Shown here piece by piece: positions 1-8,721 of a stretch of DNA of 64,000 bases. Numbering within the stretch: the first letter of the stretch is position 1; every line of letters begins with the position of its first letter. This DNA is from Anaerolineaceae bacterium (GTDB lineage: Bacteria > Chloroflexota > Anaerolineae > Aggregatilineales > Phototrophicaceae). The notes below the pieces were generated by a model. It saw nothing but the letters and a program-made list of their open reading frames with translations, ran no database searches and was not told where the DNA came from. The position numbers and the translations under genes were made by a program. The stretch covers positions 1-64,000 of the forward strand of contig PABP01000008.1 in the NCBI GenBank assembly GCA_002699585.1. The letters run 5' to 3'.

Positions 1-1331
1 ATACGGAAGAACCAACGGACACGGAAACCGCGACCGATACGGAAACGGCCACCAACACCGAGACGGCCACGAACACTGAAACGGCCACGAATACCGAAAC
101 GGCCACCGATACCGAGGAACCGACCGCGACGGATACCGAAACCGCGACATCAACCTCAACGGGTACGCCGCTGACTTTTGACATCACAGGCATCAGCAGC
201 GGAGAGACGATCACTGACGGGACGCGCACCATCGAAGTCACGATAGGTGCCGACCAACCTGACATTGAATCCGTCGAATTCGTGCTTGATGGCGAAACAG
301 TCGCCACCCTGACCGAACCACCCTACACTTTCGACCTCGATATGGCCGAAGCAGGTGGCGGTGCCCATATCCTGGATATTGTCGTCACCAGCGTGGATGG
401 CGATGAAACCACCACAACCAACGCCTTCATCGTGGATGAAGCAGCCGTGTCTGCTCAGGTCGCCCAGGCAGCAACCGATACCGAAGAGCCGACCGACACA
501 GAAGAACCCACGGATACGGAGGAACCGACTGACACGGAAGAGCCAACGGCCACAGATACCGACGAACCAACCGATACCGCAGAGCCAACGGCAACCGATA
601 CGTCTGAGCCAACAGCCACACCGACCGAAGAACCCAGCGAAACCCCTGTTCCGCTGTCGTTCAACATCACCGGGCTGGCTGCTGATGACATGATCTCTGA
701 TGGCACACTGACGGTCGATATTGACCAGCCAGAAGGCCAGTCCCCGGCGACATCGGTCAGCATCGCGCTGGATGGCGAAGAAGTCGACAGCAGCGACAGC
801 CTGCCCTACTCTTACGAACTTGACCTGATCGGGTTGGGTGCCGGCGCCCATACGCTGGATGTTACGGTCGTGAACGAAGCTGAGGAATCGCTTACGGAAT
901 CGATCCCCTTCACCGTCGATGAAGCTCTGTTCATCACGCCGGAGCCACCCGCGCCACAGTTGGCCTTCAGCATCGAGTCGCTCAACCTGGATGAAGCCAT
1001 CGAAGACGACACGCGCGAGGTGACCATCACCCTGGCCGAGGACCAGCTCCCGGTGACAAGCATCGAAATCGCCGTTGATGACGAACCCTACACCAATGGC
1101 AACATCGTCCCGTTCAGCTTCACGCTCAGCCGTGACGAAATCGGCATCGGTGAACATCAGCTTGACGTCACCGTCGAGAACGAAGCCGGGGAAACACTGA
1201 CGCAGTCGGTGCCCTTCAGCTTCGCCCAATCGCCCTTCGTTGAACTGCTGCCGTGGGCCGCGGGCCTGCTGCTCATCCTGCTGCTGATCGGCGTCTGGGT
1301 TGCTGGCCGCCGTCGTCAAAGCCAGTCATAA
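1..1331 (+). CDS. Thr/Glu/Pro-rich Ig-like surface protein, C-terminal part
   Basis: The reading frame is open from base 3, so the 5' end lies outside the window. Visible are a Thr-rich linker built on TDTEEP/TNTETA units (bases 3-160), an Ig-like domain of about 90 residues, a second TDTEEP linker (about 475-640), then two more domains homologous to the first (shared patterns F-x-I-x-x-L, S/T-x-D-G-T, LDV-T-V-x-N). The protein ends with a hydrophobic stretch (PWAAGLLLILLLIGVWVAG) and a short basic tail, a typical membrane anchor with the bulk outside the cell. Such tails occur on secreted von Willebrand-type proteins in Chloroflexota, but that domain is not in view. Probably a cell-surface or adhesion protein; the ligand is unknown. 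Confidence 0.75.
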   Translation, partial: TEEPTDTETATDTETATNTETATNTETATNTETATDTEEPTATDTETATSTSTGTPLTFDITGISSGETITDGTRTIEVTIGADQPDIESVEFVLDGETVATLTEPPYTFDLDMAEAGGGAHILDIVVTSVDGDETTTTNAFIVDEAAVSAQVAQAATDTEEPTDTEEPTDTEEPTDTEEPTATDTDEPTDTAEPTATDTSEPTATPTEEPSETPVPLSFNITGLAADDMISDGTLTVDIDQPEGQSPATSVSIALDGEEVDSSDSLPYSYELDLIGLGAGAHTLDVTVVNEAEESLTESIPFTVDEALFITPEPPAPQLAFSIESLNLDEAIEDDTREVTITLAEDQLPVTSIEIAVDDEPYTNGNIVPFSFTLSRDEIGIGEHQLDVTVENEAGETLTQSVPFSFAQSPFVELLPWAAGLLLILLLIGVWVAGRRRQSQS

Positions 1332-1352
1332 GAATTACATTGCTAAACAGTC

Positions 1353-1380
1353 GTAGGGGCACAATATATTGTGCCCCTAC
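1353..1380. repeat. Palindromic repeat, family B copy 1
   Basis: A perfect 28-bp palindrome with half-site GTAGGGGCACAATA. It lies 21 bp after the stop codon of the surface protein and just before a terminator hairpin. Further copies with altered but still palindromic centres are at 26053, 26821, 27119, 35095 and 43609. Confidence 0.85.
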
Positions 1381-1400
1381 ACATAAAATCGTAATCAGAA

Positions 1401-1427
1401 GGCTCGTCTACTGGACGGGCCTTTTTA
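1401..1427 (+). terminator. Intrinsic terminator after the surface-protein gene
   Basis: Stem GGCTCGTC / GACGGGCC (one G-U pair when read on the plus strand) with a five-base loop, followed by TTTTT. The wobble pair would be A-C on the other strand, so the direction is plus. Confidence 0.8.
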
Positions 1428-1444
1428 TATGTTTGGGGCTTGGA

Positions 1445-1475
1445 CAAAAAAGAGCGCGACCATCGCCGCGCCCTT
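1445..1475 (-). terminator. Intrinsic terminator of the flavoprotein gene
   Basis: Read on the minus strand: stem GGGCGCG / CGCGCTC around a short loop, then TTTTTT. It lies about 30 bp past the stop of the minus-strand gene 1506-2963. Confidence 0.7.
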
Positions 1476-1505
1476 CTCAATAATCGAATTGTCTGTCAGG
1501 ATCGC

Positions 1506-2963
1506 CTAGAATGTAGCTTCTTCCTGAGGAACAAGCTGCAAAAGGAACTCGATAACCTCAGCCGCGGAGTAGGTCGTCGCGCCATCTTTCATGAACTGCT
1601 TGATGTTGGGCAGATCATCACCGGAGGTAATCACAGGCGGTTCCAGCATGCCATTCTTCTTGAATTGGCTGAAGCCAGCCGCCGCGCCCAGTTGGTTACA
1701 CAGGCACATCCGGCCCACTGTATCTTCAACCTTGCCACCCTTCTTGACATAGCCATCAATTGGGGCGGAGGAACAGCGATAATTGACCTTACCATCGGTA
1801 TCTACAAAAAGCTGGCGCAGATAGCCAATGTCGCAGATACGTTCACGAGCGTTGTAGACATCCTCATCGGATGTGCTACCAGACACCTGCACCACCTTGA
1901 ACGGGAAGCCCGTCGGTGAGGCGGTCGCGCTGGTGACGACATCGACTTCGCCCTTCAGCACCATATCGATGACCTGCTCGCGCAGATGCTTAGCCATGCC
2001 GCTTTCATTGCAATATGCGAAAGCCGTACCGACCTGAACACCTGCCGCGCCTTCGTCCAGCGCTTCTTTCATTTTCTCAGCATTGCCATAACCACCCGCC
2101 AGCCAGAATGGCAGGCCCAGCTTGCGGAACTTCTCCAGGTCGATTTCATCTTTCGCCCCATAGACCGGTTCGCCGCGCTCATTGAAAGCCGCTACACGCG
2201 GCGGTGCGTTGTGGCCCCCGGCAATCGGCATTTCGATGACAAAGCCCTGAATTTCGCCATTGGCGCGTTTCTTGAGGGCATTCGCCAGAATATAGGAGGA
2301 CACAATCGGCAGGAAGTTCGGGCGCTTAAGCGGACCGAGTTTTTCAGTGATGCCGGGGAAAACCGCTTCCGGGTCGAAGGTGATATGCACATCTTCTTGC
2401 GCCCCATGCACATCCAGACGATAGCTAAATGGTTTATGCTGGGACATCTCATCGAGCGCGCCCGGAACCTGCATCGGGATGCCAGCGCCCATAATGACAA
2501 AATCCACACCGGCCAGCATCGCGCCATACAGGGATGAAAGGTTCGGCAGTTGCACTTTTTCCAGCAGGTTGATGCCCACCGGGTTATTGTGCCCTTCTTT
2601 CGCCAGCCAGACCTCAACGAAGTTAGCGACAACCGTAATTTCGTTCAGATGCTGTGGCGGATTGATTGACCATAACGTCGCCCGCTTATAGGGTTGGTCC
2701 GGGGCCTTGCCACCTTCGACGTAATATTTATCAACGATACGCTGGGCGACATCTTGCATGGGGAACGCTGCCAACGCGCGCCGCACATGGCCACCCTCAT
2801 CACCGTCCATCAAACGACCAACCAAGACCAGGGCGACACCTGTACCGGATACCACCCCGAGGTGGCCCAACTTGGATACGGTGTTCGCCAATTGCCAGGA
2901 GGAAACTGCGACTCCCATACCACCCTGGATGATTCTGGGCAGTGATCGTGTTTCAATTGTCAT
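1506..2963 (-). CDS. Nitronate monooxygenase-like FMN protein (NPD/PfaD type)
   Basis: 485 residues. The N-terminus has the IIQGGMGVAVS segment typical of the 2-nitropropane dioxygenase/FabK-like TIM barrels that bind FMN. Other family marks are FVIEMPIAGGHNAPP, WLAGGYGN and GAAGVQVGTAFAYCNESG, which form the flavin phosphate site. The length exceeds classic nitronate monooxygenases (about 320-380) and is nearer the longer PfaD-like branch, with an extra C-terminal Cys-containing segment (GRMCLCNQLG). The substrate could be a nitronate or an enoyl thioester; the sequence does not decide. The start is supported by GAGAGG about 8 bases upstream. It is monocistronic, with its own terminator. Confidence 0.8.
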   Translation of the reverse strand: MTIETRSLPRIIQGGMGVAVSSWQLANTVSKLGHLGVVSGTGVALVLVGRLMDGDEGGHVRRALAAFPMQDVAQRIVDKYYVEGGKAPDQPYKRATLWSINPPQHLNEITVVANFVEVWLAKEGHNNPVGINLLEKVQLPNLSSLYGAMLAGVDFVIMGAGIPMQVPGALDEMSQHKPFSYRLDVHGAQEDVHITFDPEAVFPGITEKLGPLKRPNFLPIVSSYILANALKKRANGEIQGFVIEMPIAGGHNAPPRVAAFNERGEPVYGAKDEIDLEKFRKLGLPFWLAGGYGNAEKMKEALDEGAAGVQVGTAFAYCNESGMAKHLREQVIDMVLKGEVDVVTSATASPTGFPFKVVQVSGSTSDEDVYNARERICDIGYLRQLFVDTDGKVNYRCSSAPIDGYVKKGGKVEDTVGRMCLCNQLGAAAGFSQFKKNGMLEPPVITSGDDLPNIKQFMKDGATTYSAAEVIEFLLQLVPQEEATF

Positions 2964-3042
2964 GCGTAGTGCCTCTCTCTTTACAGGAACTCACCCGGCG
3001 GGAAAACCAGGCATCATGTGGTCTTCATCATATAGTGACTTT

Positions 3043-3138
3043 GTCATATGTCCATAACAATATCAAAAATCATTAGATACGACATTCTCATGATGACAAG
3101 TCAGCACGAATGTCATGGTCGATGCAAGGACATATGAC
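3043..3138. promoter_or_regulatory. Inverted repeat pair between divergent genes
   Basis: The 308-bp gap between the flavoprotein gene and the nucleotidyltransferase holds no gene. It contains GTCATATGTCC at 3043-3053 and its exact reverse complement GGACATATGAC at 3128-3138, each centred on CATATG. The arrangement between divergent genes suggests two operator sites for one regulator; no regulator is encoded next to it. Confidence 0.4.
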
Positions 3139-3271
3139 ATATCGCTCACCTAATGACTCTCCTGAATTGTAATGAATACACGCACGACTGCAACAAATCA
3201 ACACAATAGATCGTAAAGAAGAACGAATAAAATAGTCCTTGCCACAGTTACGCTAGACTGAGAGAAACCTT

Positions 3272-4276
3272 TTGAGTCGTCCCCGCGTCCAAATCAACAA
3301 GCCCAATCAGATAGATGCCCTCCTGGCCCATTTAGACAGCCACTTGCCCCAATTTACCGGGCCACCGGGTGTGGTCGGGTTAACACTCAACGGTGGCCTC
3401 GCACGCGGGTATGGCGACCATCTGTCAGAGATTGACATCACGTTTTACCTGCACTCCGATACTTACCAGCACTGGCAGCAGGGACACGCGCCTTTCGGCG
3501 TGGGCATCCAGCGCTTTGATGGCATGCTCTACGACATCAAGCATGTCGACCTCGCCACAGAGGATGTCGCAACCTGGTCCGATGATGCGCGTTGGGATGC
3601 CTCCTACAGCCAGGTGCTCTATGACCCATCCGGTAAAATCGCCACATTGCTGGCACACAATGAGCAGTATCGGCCAAAGCCAATGGATGCAGGTGGCGTG
3701 CTATTCAGCGCGTGGTGGCACTATAAGCTGGCCGGCGACATCTGGATTTACCGTGATGATCCGCTCCAGGCACACATGATGCTCAATCAGGCCGTTACGG
3801 AACTGGTCAAGGCGGTCTACATGGCCAATGGCGAGTTCATCGCCCATGAAAAATGGCTGATCCATATGAGCCGGACATTGGCCTGGACGCCAGAGCACTG
3901 GCCGGAGCGTCTGGTGCAACTACTGGGCCATGTGTCACCGGATATGGAAAACGTCAAACGCCGCCAGAGGCACATTAGCGCGGTCTGGCAGGAAGTGGAT
4001 GCCTACATCGTGTCGATGTCCGACAAGCCCTACCCTGTCAACGTGACGCAGCGCTTCTTCTATGATCTGCTCACCCTGCTCATCGAAAAACAGTCCATGC
4101 CGCTTGCAGACTGGCAGCAGGTCGCTGGTATGAACATGCTCAACCTTGCGCCTTTTAACCTGTGCGTTTCCGTAACCGAGGACGCGGTTGTGCTGGACAA
4201 AGACAAATTGGCCACCCTCACGCCTGAAGACCTGTATAGCTGGTACTACGAGGTTGTGGAAGCGACCCGTTCTTAA
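3272..4276 (+). CDS. Nucleotidyltransferase-fold protein (MNT/DUF4037-like)
   Basis: 334 residues from a TTG start. The N-terminal segment LTLNGGLARGYGDHLSEIDI fits the polymerase-beta-type nucleotidyltransferase signature (G-G/S, then D-x-D about 10-12 residues on, here E-I-D-I), as in aminoglycoside and lincosamide nucleotidyltransferases and MNT antitoxins. The middle and C-terminal parts are helical and carry no second motif I recognise. The second acidic residue of the pair is Glu rather than Asp. No kinase, HEPN toxin or resistance partner is adjacent, so the substrate is unknown. The ribosome site is weak and a downstream start cannot be excluded. Confidence 0.65.
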   Translation: MSRPRVQINKPNQIDALLAHLDSHLPQFTGPPGVVGLTLNGGLARGYGDHLSEIDITFYLHSDTYQHWQQGHAPFGVGIQRFDGMLYDIKHVDLATEDVATWSDDARWDASYSQVLYDPSGKIATLLAHNEQYRPKPMDAGGVLFSAWWHYKLAGDIWIYRDDPLQAHMMLNQAVTELVKAVYMANGEFIAHEKWLIHMSRTLAWTPEHWPERLVQLLGHVSPDMENVKRRQRHISAVWQEVDAYIVSMSDKPYPVNVTQRFFYDLLTLLIEKQSMPLADWQQVAGMNMLNLAPFNLCVSVTEDAVVLDKDKLATLTPEDLYSWYYEVVEATRS

Positions 4277-4291
4277 GCGCTCGTGGCAACA

Positions 4292-4322
4292 AAAAAGGCC
4301 GATCCACTGGACCGACCTTTTG
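4292..4322 (-). terminator. Terminator of the amidohydrolase gene
   Basis: Near-palindrome between convergent genes. On the minus strand the stem pairs fully with two G-U pairs and is followed by TTTTTT; on the plus strand the same positions are A-C mismatches. It therefore mainly serves the minus-strand gene at 4345. Confidence 0.75.
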
Positions 4323-4344
4323 CATTCTACATGACTTGTCGTGG

Positions 4345-5637
4345 CTAACTACAGAATGCCTCAGTGCAGAATAACGCTTCCCCACCGACATACGTCGCCA
4401 GAATATCAATGTCCTTGATGTCCGCCGGGGCCACCGCCATTGGATTGGCTGAAATGACGATCATGTCGGCGAACTTGCCCGATTCCAGTGTGCCCACATC
4501 ATTCTCGCGGAACAGCGCATAGGCCGCTTCGCTAGTCATCATGCGCAGTACTGTCTCAACTGGGAGCTGCTTGGCTGTCAAGAAGGCCGGAGTTGGGCAC
4601 TCGCCTGCGACACTGATCTCAAATGGCGTGACCATGCTGTATAACGACTCAAAGGGATTGGCCGTACTGACCCAGGGCCAATCGCCATGCCACGTCATGT
4701 GCAAACCCGGATTCGTTGCCAGAAGATCTCGCCAGCGCCATTCCCAAATGGTGTAATCCGTCGGCTCCGCTTCACAGAATGAAAATGAAGCAAACACGAC
4801 TGTCACAATATCATAGGCCCCGTACAGCGGAATCTGATCGGGTCGCGTGACCGCATTATGGTCAATGCGATGACGCATCGTATTCGGGCCACCGCCATTA
4901 ACTGCATTGATGGCCTGCAACGCCACATCAATGGCTTTATCGCCAATGGCATGGAACAATACCTGATAACCCAGATCATCTGCCGTTTGAACCAAGTCCA
5001 CAGCGAGTTCTTCCGACAGGAACGGCGGTTCATCTATATACGAAAGCGCAGGCGAGCCACAGGTACCGCCATCTGCGAAGATCTTGACGCCGCTGGTACG
5101 TAACATGTCATCAGGATCAAATGTGGGTGGGAAGTCCGCCCACCAGTTACCGAAGACCGACCCGCAGTTATCATTCGCCGTCATATACAGCGTTGTGCGG
5201 ACGCTTACTCCACCGGCTGCATCTAACGCAACCATGTCCCGAACGAAAGACTCATCAGAATAGGCGTTGCCAATGGTGGTGTAGCCATTTTGCAAGATGA
5301 ATTTCATAGCTTCGTCCAGCGAACCCCCATAGTCATTGAGCATGTGCGTATGCGGGTCAACGATACCCGGCATCAACGTGCGCCCATCCAGGTCAATCCA
5401 TTGGGTTTCCGATGTCGCCATAGACTCAATATCACCCAGCGATCCCACCGCCAGGATTTCGTCACCCTGCACGGCTAGTGCTTCTTGTTCCCACTCGGAC
5501 ACATCGCCTGCAATTGTCAGAATCGTGCCATTGTAAAAAATCATATCCGCCTGGTCATCCTGGGCAAGAACAAACGAACTGGATGCGAAAATCAGGAGTA
5601 GACCCAAACAAAGCGCAAGCACTTTTATCTGCTTCAT
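4345..5637 (-). CDS. Secreted amidohydrolase, YtcJ-like family
   Basis: 430 residues from the ATG at 5637, which has GAGGA about 8 bases upstream and starts a clear signal peptide (MKQIKVLALCLGLLLIFASS, cleaved near VLAQDD). The reading frame extends 25 codons further upstream without support. Metal-site motifs of the amidohydrolase superfamily are present: VDPHTH early, HAIGDKA and RIDH in the middle, and TLESGKFADMIVI at the end where the beta-sandwich closes. The family usually runs 520-570 residues, so this is a shortened member, with less sequence between the HTH motif and the GVKIFADG strand. Likely exported hydrolase of cyclic amides or related bonds; the substrate cannot be read. Confidence 0.8.
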   Translation of the reverse strand: MKQIKVLALCLGLLLIFASSSFVLAQDDQADMIFYNGTILTIAGDVSEWEQEALAVQGDEILAVGSLGDIESMATSETQWIDLDGRTLMPGIVDPHTHMLNDYGGSLDEAMKFILQNGYTTIGNAYSDESFVRDMVALDAAGGVSVRTTLYMTANDNCGSVFGNWWADFPPTFDPDDMLRTSGVKIFADGGTCGSPALSYIDEPPFLSEELAVDLVQTADDLGYQVLFHAIGDKAIDVALQAINAVNGGGPNTMRHRIDHNAVTRPDQIPLYGAYDIVTVVFASFSFCEAEPTDYTIWEWRWRDLLATNPGLHMTWHGDWPWVSTANPFESLYSMVTPFEISVAGECPTPAFLTAKQLPVETVLRMMTSEAAYALFRENDVGTLESGKFADMIVISANPMAVAPADIKDIDILATYVGGEALFCTEAFCS

Positions 5638-5760
5638 GGTCAAAATCCTCAATAATTTGACAGAGTAACCCACGTTTGCAGTATACAGAAATACAAAAAG
5701 TGCCGCAGACAATCGTCCTGCGACACATCGAAGTTTTATAGGATTTCTACACTTAGCGGA

Positions 5761-7956
5761 CTATTCCACCTCGTACCTGAGCGGACGCATGCCGTTGAGC
5801 GTCACCAGCAACGCCATACCCACATCAGCCAGGATCGCAATCCAGAGCGAGGTCAGGCCGAAGAAGGCCAGCACCAAGAACACCAGCTTAACGCCGAAGC
5901 TAAAGGCCACGTTCTCTTTAATCAACCGACGAGCGAAGCGCGACAGACGCACCACATACGGCAACTGCGTCAGGTCGTCGGCCATCAGAGCGATGTCGGC
6001 GGTTTCCAGGGCTTGCGGGCTACCTGCCCCACCCATCGCAATGCCGACCGTCGCCGCGGCTAGCGCAGGCGTATCGTTGATGCCATCGCCGACCATCGCC
6101 ACATGCTCGTACTGCTCACGTAGTGCCGTAACCGCCGCCACTTTATCTTCAGGTAGCAATTGTGAGCGCACTTCAGTCACGCCGACCGCCGCACCGACCG
6201 CTTCCGCGACCGCTCGATTATCCCCTGTGAGCATGACGGTGGCCGTATCGAGTGCGTTCAAATCACGGATGACGCCCTGACTGGTCTGACGCGGGACATC
6301 TACCAGCGCGATATAACCGCGCACATCGTCATCCTGGGCCAGCAGCATGGTTGTCTTGCCGTTGGCTTCGGCTGAGGTGATTTCCTGGCACAGCGCCGCC
6401 GAATGCGGGAATCGTTCGTCAAATAAACTGTGGCTGCCGATGGTCACCGTATGGCCATCAACCTGACCGCGCACACCGCGCCCCGCCAACGTTTCGACAC
6501 CATCGGCAGCAGCATAAGCCCTCTCTAAATGGCGTTCGTTGGCCGCATTGGCCACCGCCGTCGCCAACGGATGCGAGGCCCGCCGTTCAACAGCCGAAGC
6601 CAGCGCCAGCACATCATTGCATACGGCACACGGCGCTGCTTCAGTACAGGCCGCTGAGTGGTCCGCAATCGCGCGGTAATCGACCACTTTGGGTTCACCC
6701 GCCGTTAGCGTACCGGTTTTATCGAAGGCGAACACCTTGACGCCACCCAGCGCCTCTAAGAATTTGCCGCCCTTAATCAGGACGCCGCGCCGTGCCGCCG
6801 ATGTAATCGCGCTGATGACTGTCACCGGGGTGCTGATGACCAGCGCACACGGGCAGGCGATCACCAACATAGCCAGCGCCCGGTACAGCCAGCCGTGCCC
6901 ATCGGGCGTGTCATAAAATGGCTGGCCGAACAGCAGCGGTGGGATAAAGGCCACACCTGCCGCCAGCGCCACAACCGAAGGTGTGTACCATGTCGCAAAC
7001 TGGTCGATCATGCGCTGGCTGGGGGCACGCACGCCCTGCGCTTCCGCCACCATCTGGATAATCCGGCTGAGGGTATTATCTTTCGCCAACCGTGTGACTT
7101 CCACAATCAGCGTACCTTCACCATTGAGCGTTCCGGCAAAGACCTCATCGTCACTGGCTTTGGAAACCGGCATACTCTCGCCCGTAATCGCCGCCTGATT
7201 CACGGCACTCGCGCCTTCCAGAACGCGGCCATCCATGGCAATGGCTTCACCAGGTTTGATCAGAATGCGGTCGCCAACGGCCAACTGCTCCACTGGAACG
7301 ACCGTTTCGGCCTCGCCATCCAGACGGGTGGCTGTGGGCGGCTTGAGCGACATCAGGCTGCGGATGCTCTGGCGGGCGCGGTCAGCGGTGTAGCCTTCCA
7401 GCGCTTCGCCAATGGAAAATAAGAAAATGACCGTCGCGCCTTCTAGAAATTCGCCGATGATCACCGCCCCAACTGCCGCAATCGTCATCAGCAGGTTGAT
7501 GCTCACCTGGCGATTGATGAACAGCGCCGTGAGGCCGCTTTTAGCCACCGGGAACAGTGCCACCAGCATACCAACTGTGTACAGCACATCAGCGAGGGTT
7601 TCCGGCAAAATGTTGAGGATGCTCAGAATCAGGGTCACCAGCAGGATGGCACCACCGCCCAGCGTGAACTGCGTCTCGCGGCGGCTGACCAGATAATCAA
7701 AATAGCCGAGCACCCCACCGCGCTTGACCTCGCCCAGGTCGATACCTTCCGTCTGGGGCACTTCGATGGTCTTGCCGATGGCTTCTATGCGGCGTTGGAG
7801 TTCGTCATAGGGGGCGTCACCCGTCAGGCGCATCTGCCCGGTGATGAAATCGACGCGCACAGCATCGACCCCGCTGATTTTGCGCACCGTGCCCTCGACT
7901 TCCTGGGCACAATGGGCACAGTCCATATTGCCGATGTTGTAGATGGTCTCTTGCAT
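5761..7956 (-). CDS. zntA: Heavy-metal P1B-type ATPase (Zn/Cd/Pb exporter)
   Basis: 731 residues. An N-terminal HMA domain carries the metal-binding GNMDCAHC (Cys13, Cys16). Membrane helices follow, with the CPC transport-site motif near residue 366, the phosphorylated DKTGTLT near 409 and the hinge GDGINDTPA near 620. The CPC motif with the downstream context fits the Zn2+/Cd2+/Pb2+ exporters (ZntA/CadA) better than copper pumps. A short Cys-rich insert (CTEAAPCAVC) sits in the cytoplasmic loop after DKTGTLT and could add a metal site. The upstream SmtB-like repressor gene (8139-8528) reads the same way, but a 119-bp family A repeat lies between the two. Confidence 0.93.
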   Translation of the reverse strand: MQETIYNIGNMDCAHCAQEVEGTVRKISGVDAVRVDFITGQMRLTGDAPYDELQRRIEAIGKTIEVPQTEGIDLGEVKRGGVLGYFDYLVSRRETQFTLGGGAILLVTLILSILNILPETLADVLYTVGMLVALFPVAKSGLTALFINRQVSINLLMTIAAVGAVIIGEFLEGATVIFLFSIGEALEGYTADRARQSIRSLMSLKPPTATRLDGEAETVVPVEQLAVGDRILIKPGEAIAMDGRVLEGASAVNQAAITGESMPVSKASDDEVFAGTLNGEGTLIVEVTRLAKDNTLSRIIQMVAEAQGVRAPSQRMIDQFATWYTPSVVALAAGVAFIPPLLFGQPFYDTPDGHGWLYRALAMLVIACPCALVISTPVTVISAITSAARRGVLIKGGKFLEALGGVKVFAFDKTGTLTAGEPKVVDYRAIADHSAACTEAAPCAVCNDVLALASAVERRASHPLATAVANAANERHLERAYAAADGVETLAGRGVRGQVDGHTVTIGSHSLFDERFPHSAALCQEITSAEANGKTTMLLAQDDDVRGYIALVDVPRQTSQGVIRDLNALDTATVMLTGDNRAVAEAVGAAVGVTEVRSQLLPEDKVAAVTALREQYEHVAMVGDGINDTPALAAATVGIAMGGAGSPQALETADIALMADDLTQLPYVVRLSRFARRLIKENVAFSFGVKLVFLVLAFFGLTSLWIAILADVGMALLVTLNGMRPLRYEVE

Positions 7957-8001
7957 GGTGTGTTTCCACTTCAGTAGATGATTGTTGGTTGTTGATTTTT
8001 A

Positions 8002-8120
8002 GACCCCATCCTACCCCACCCCTGTTTCCCCTCCCCGAAGGAGAGGGGACTTCCTGATGCCTGCGCGTTCATTAGGCAGGCATCCTTCCTCCTTCGGGGG
8101 AAGGACCGAGGATGGGGGTT
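8002..8120 (+). repeat. Two-hairpin repeat, family A copy 1
   Basis: Full copy, forward orientation: CCCCTCCCCGAAGGAGAGGGG-type hairpin, a spacer, a CCTTCC...GGAAGG hairpin with a TTCG loop, and ends ACCCC/GGGGGTT. It sits inside the repressor-to-ATPase spacer, whereas most copies lie after genes. Confidence 0.85.
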
Positions 8121-8138
8121 ATGGAGGGGTTTGGTTGG

Positions 8139-8528
8139 TTACTTCCCTTTTATGTGCTCCAGGCCAACCTGGAACAACTGCTGCACGTGATGGTCATCGA
8201 GCGTGTAATAGACGTGCCGACCCTCTTTGCGCGATTTAACCAGGCGCATCTGGCGCAGGCCGCGCAACTGATGCGACACCGCCGATTGGGTCATATCCAC
8301 CAGGCTGGCGATGTCGTGGACACACAGTTCATGGTGCATCAACACCGAAATGATCTTCATGCGGTTGCCATCGCCCATCGCCCGGAACAACTCCGCCAAG
8401 TCGACCGCCGCATCATCGTCGAGCAGGTCGTTGGCCGCCGGGTGCTGTTGGCGTTCGTCGGCTTCGCCACAGGTATGGGTTTGCACATCTTCGGATTGAA
8501 TTTCTTCGGATTGCACGTCTGCCAGCAT
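8139..8528 (-). CDS. ArsR/SmtB-family metal-sensing repressor
   Basis: 129 residues with a winged helix (ELCVHDIASLVDMTQSAVSHQL) and wing (RKEGRHVYYTL). Metal ligands can be placed. The alpha-5 site is Asp112, His114 and His125 (D-x-H-x10-H), as in SmtB/CzrA zinc sensors, although the fourth usual ligand is replaced by Gly128. The alpha-3 motif ELCVH has Cys69 but His in place of the second Cys of CadC. Cys20 in the N-terminal extension could join a CadC-like site. The pattern points to Zn2+, perhaps also Cd2+. It should repress itself and the exporter gene downstream through the operator at 8541-8564, only 12 bp upstream of its start. Confidence 0.9.
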   Translation of the reverse strand: MLADVQSEEIQSEDVQTHTCGEADERQQHPAANDLLDDDAAVDLAELFRAMGDGNRMKIISVLMHHELCVHDIASLVDMTQSAVSHQLRGLRQMRLVKSRKEGRHVYYTLDDHHVQQLFQVGLEHIKGK

Positions 8529-8540
8529 GTCATCGCCTGA

Positions 8541-8564
8541 ATATATGAACAGTTATTCATATAA
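8541..8564. promoter_or_regulatory. SmtB-type operator
   Basis: Imperfect palindrome ATATGAACAGTTATTCATAT at 8543-8562, immediately upstream of the repressor start. The core TGAACAGTTATTCA is the 12-2-12 type site of zinc-responsive SmtB/ZiaR-like repressors as I know it. Its position would block the repressor-exporter promoter. Confidence 0.8.
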
Positions 8565-8721
8565 TAACGACAAGTTAGCGCTTGTCAAGTATTTTCCGGG
8601 AGGGGAGCGGGTTAAGATGAGTATTTCAACAGATACCACTGAACACAGGTCTATGATGTGTATAATGTCTACACTCGCCAACGTCCAACAAGAGAATAGA
8701 AAGACTAGGGAGACACCCCAT

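Noticed and set aside
156-1319. 387-codon minus-strand frame opposite the surface-protein gene
   Set aside because: It mirrors the Thr/Glu/Pro repeats and domain codons of the plus strand, and has a Cys/Phe/Gly-rich composition without motifs. The plus-strand frame has clear domains and an anchor.
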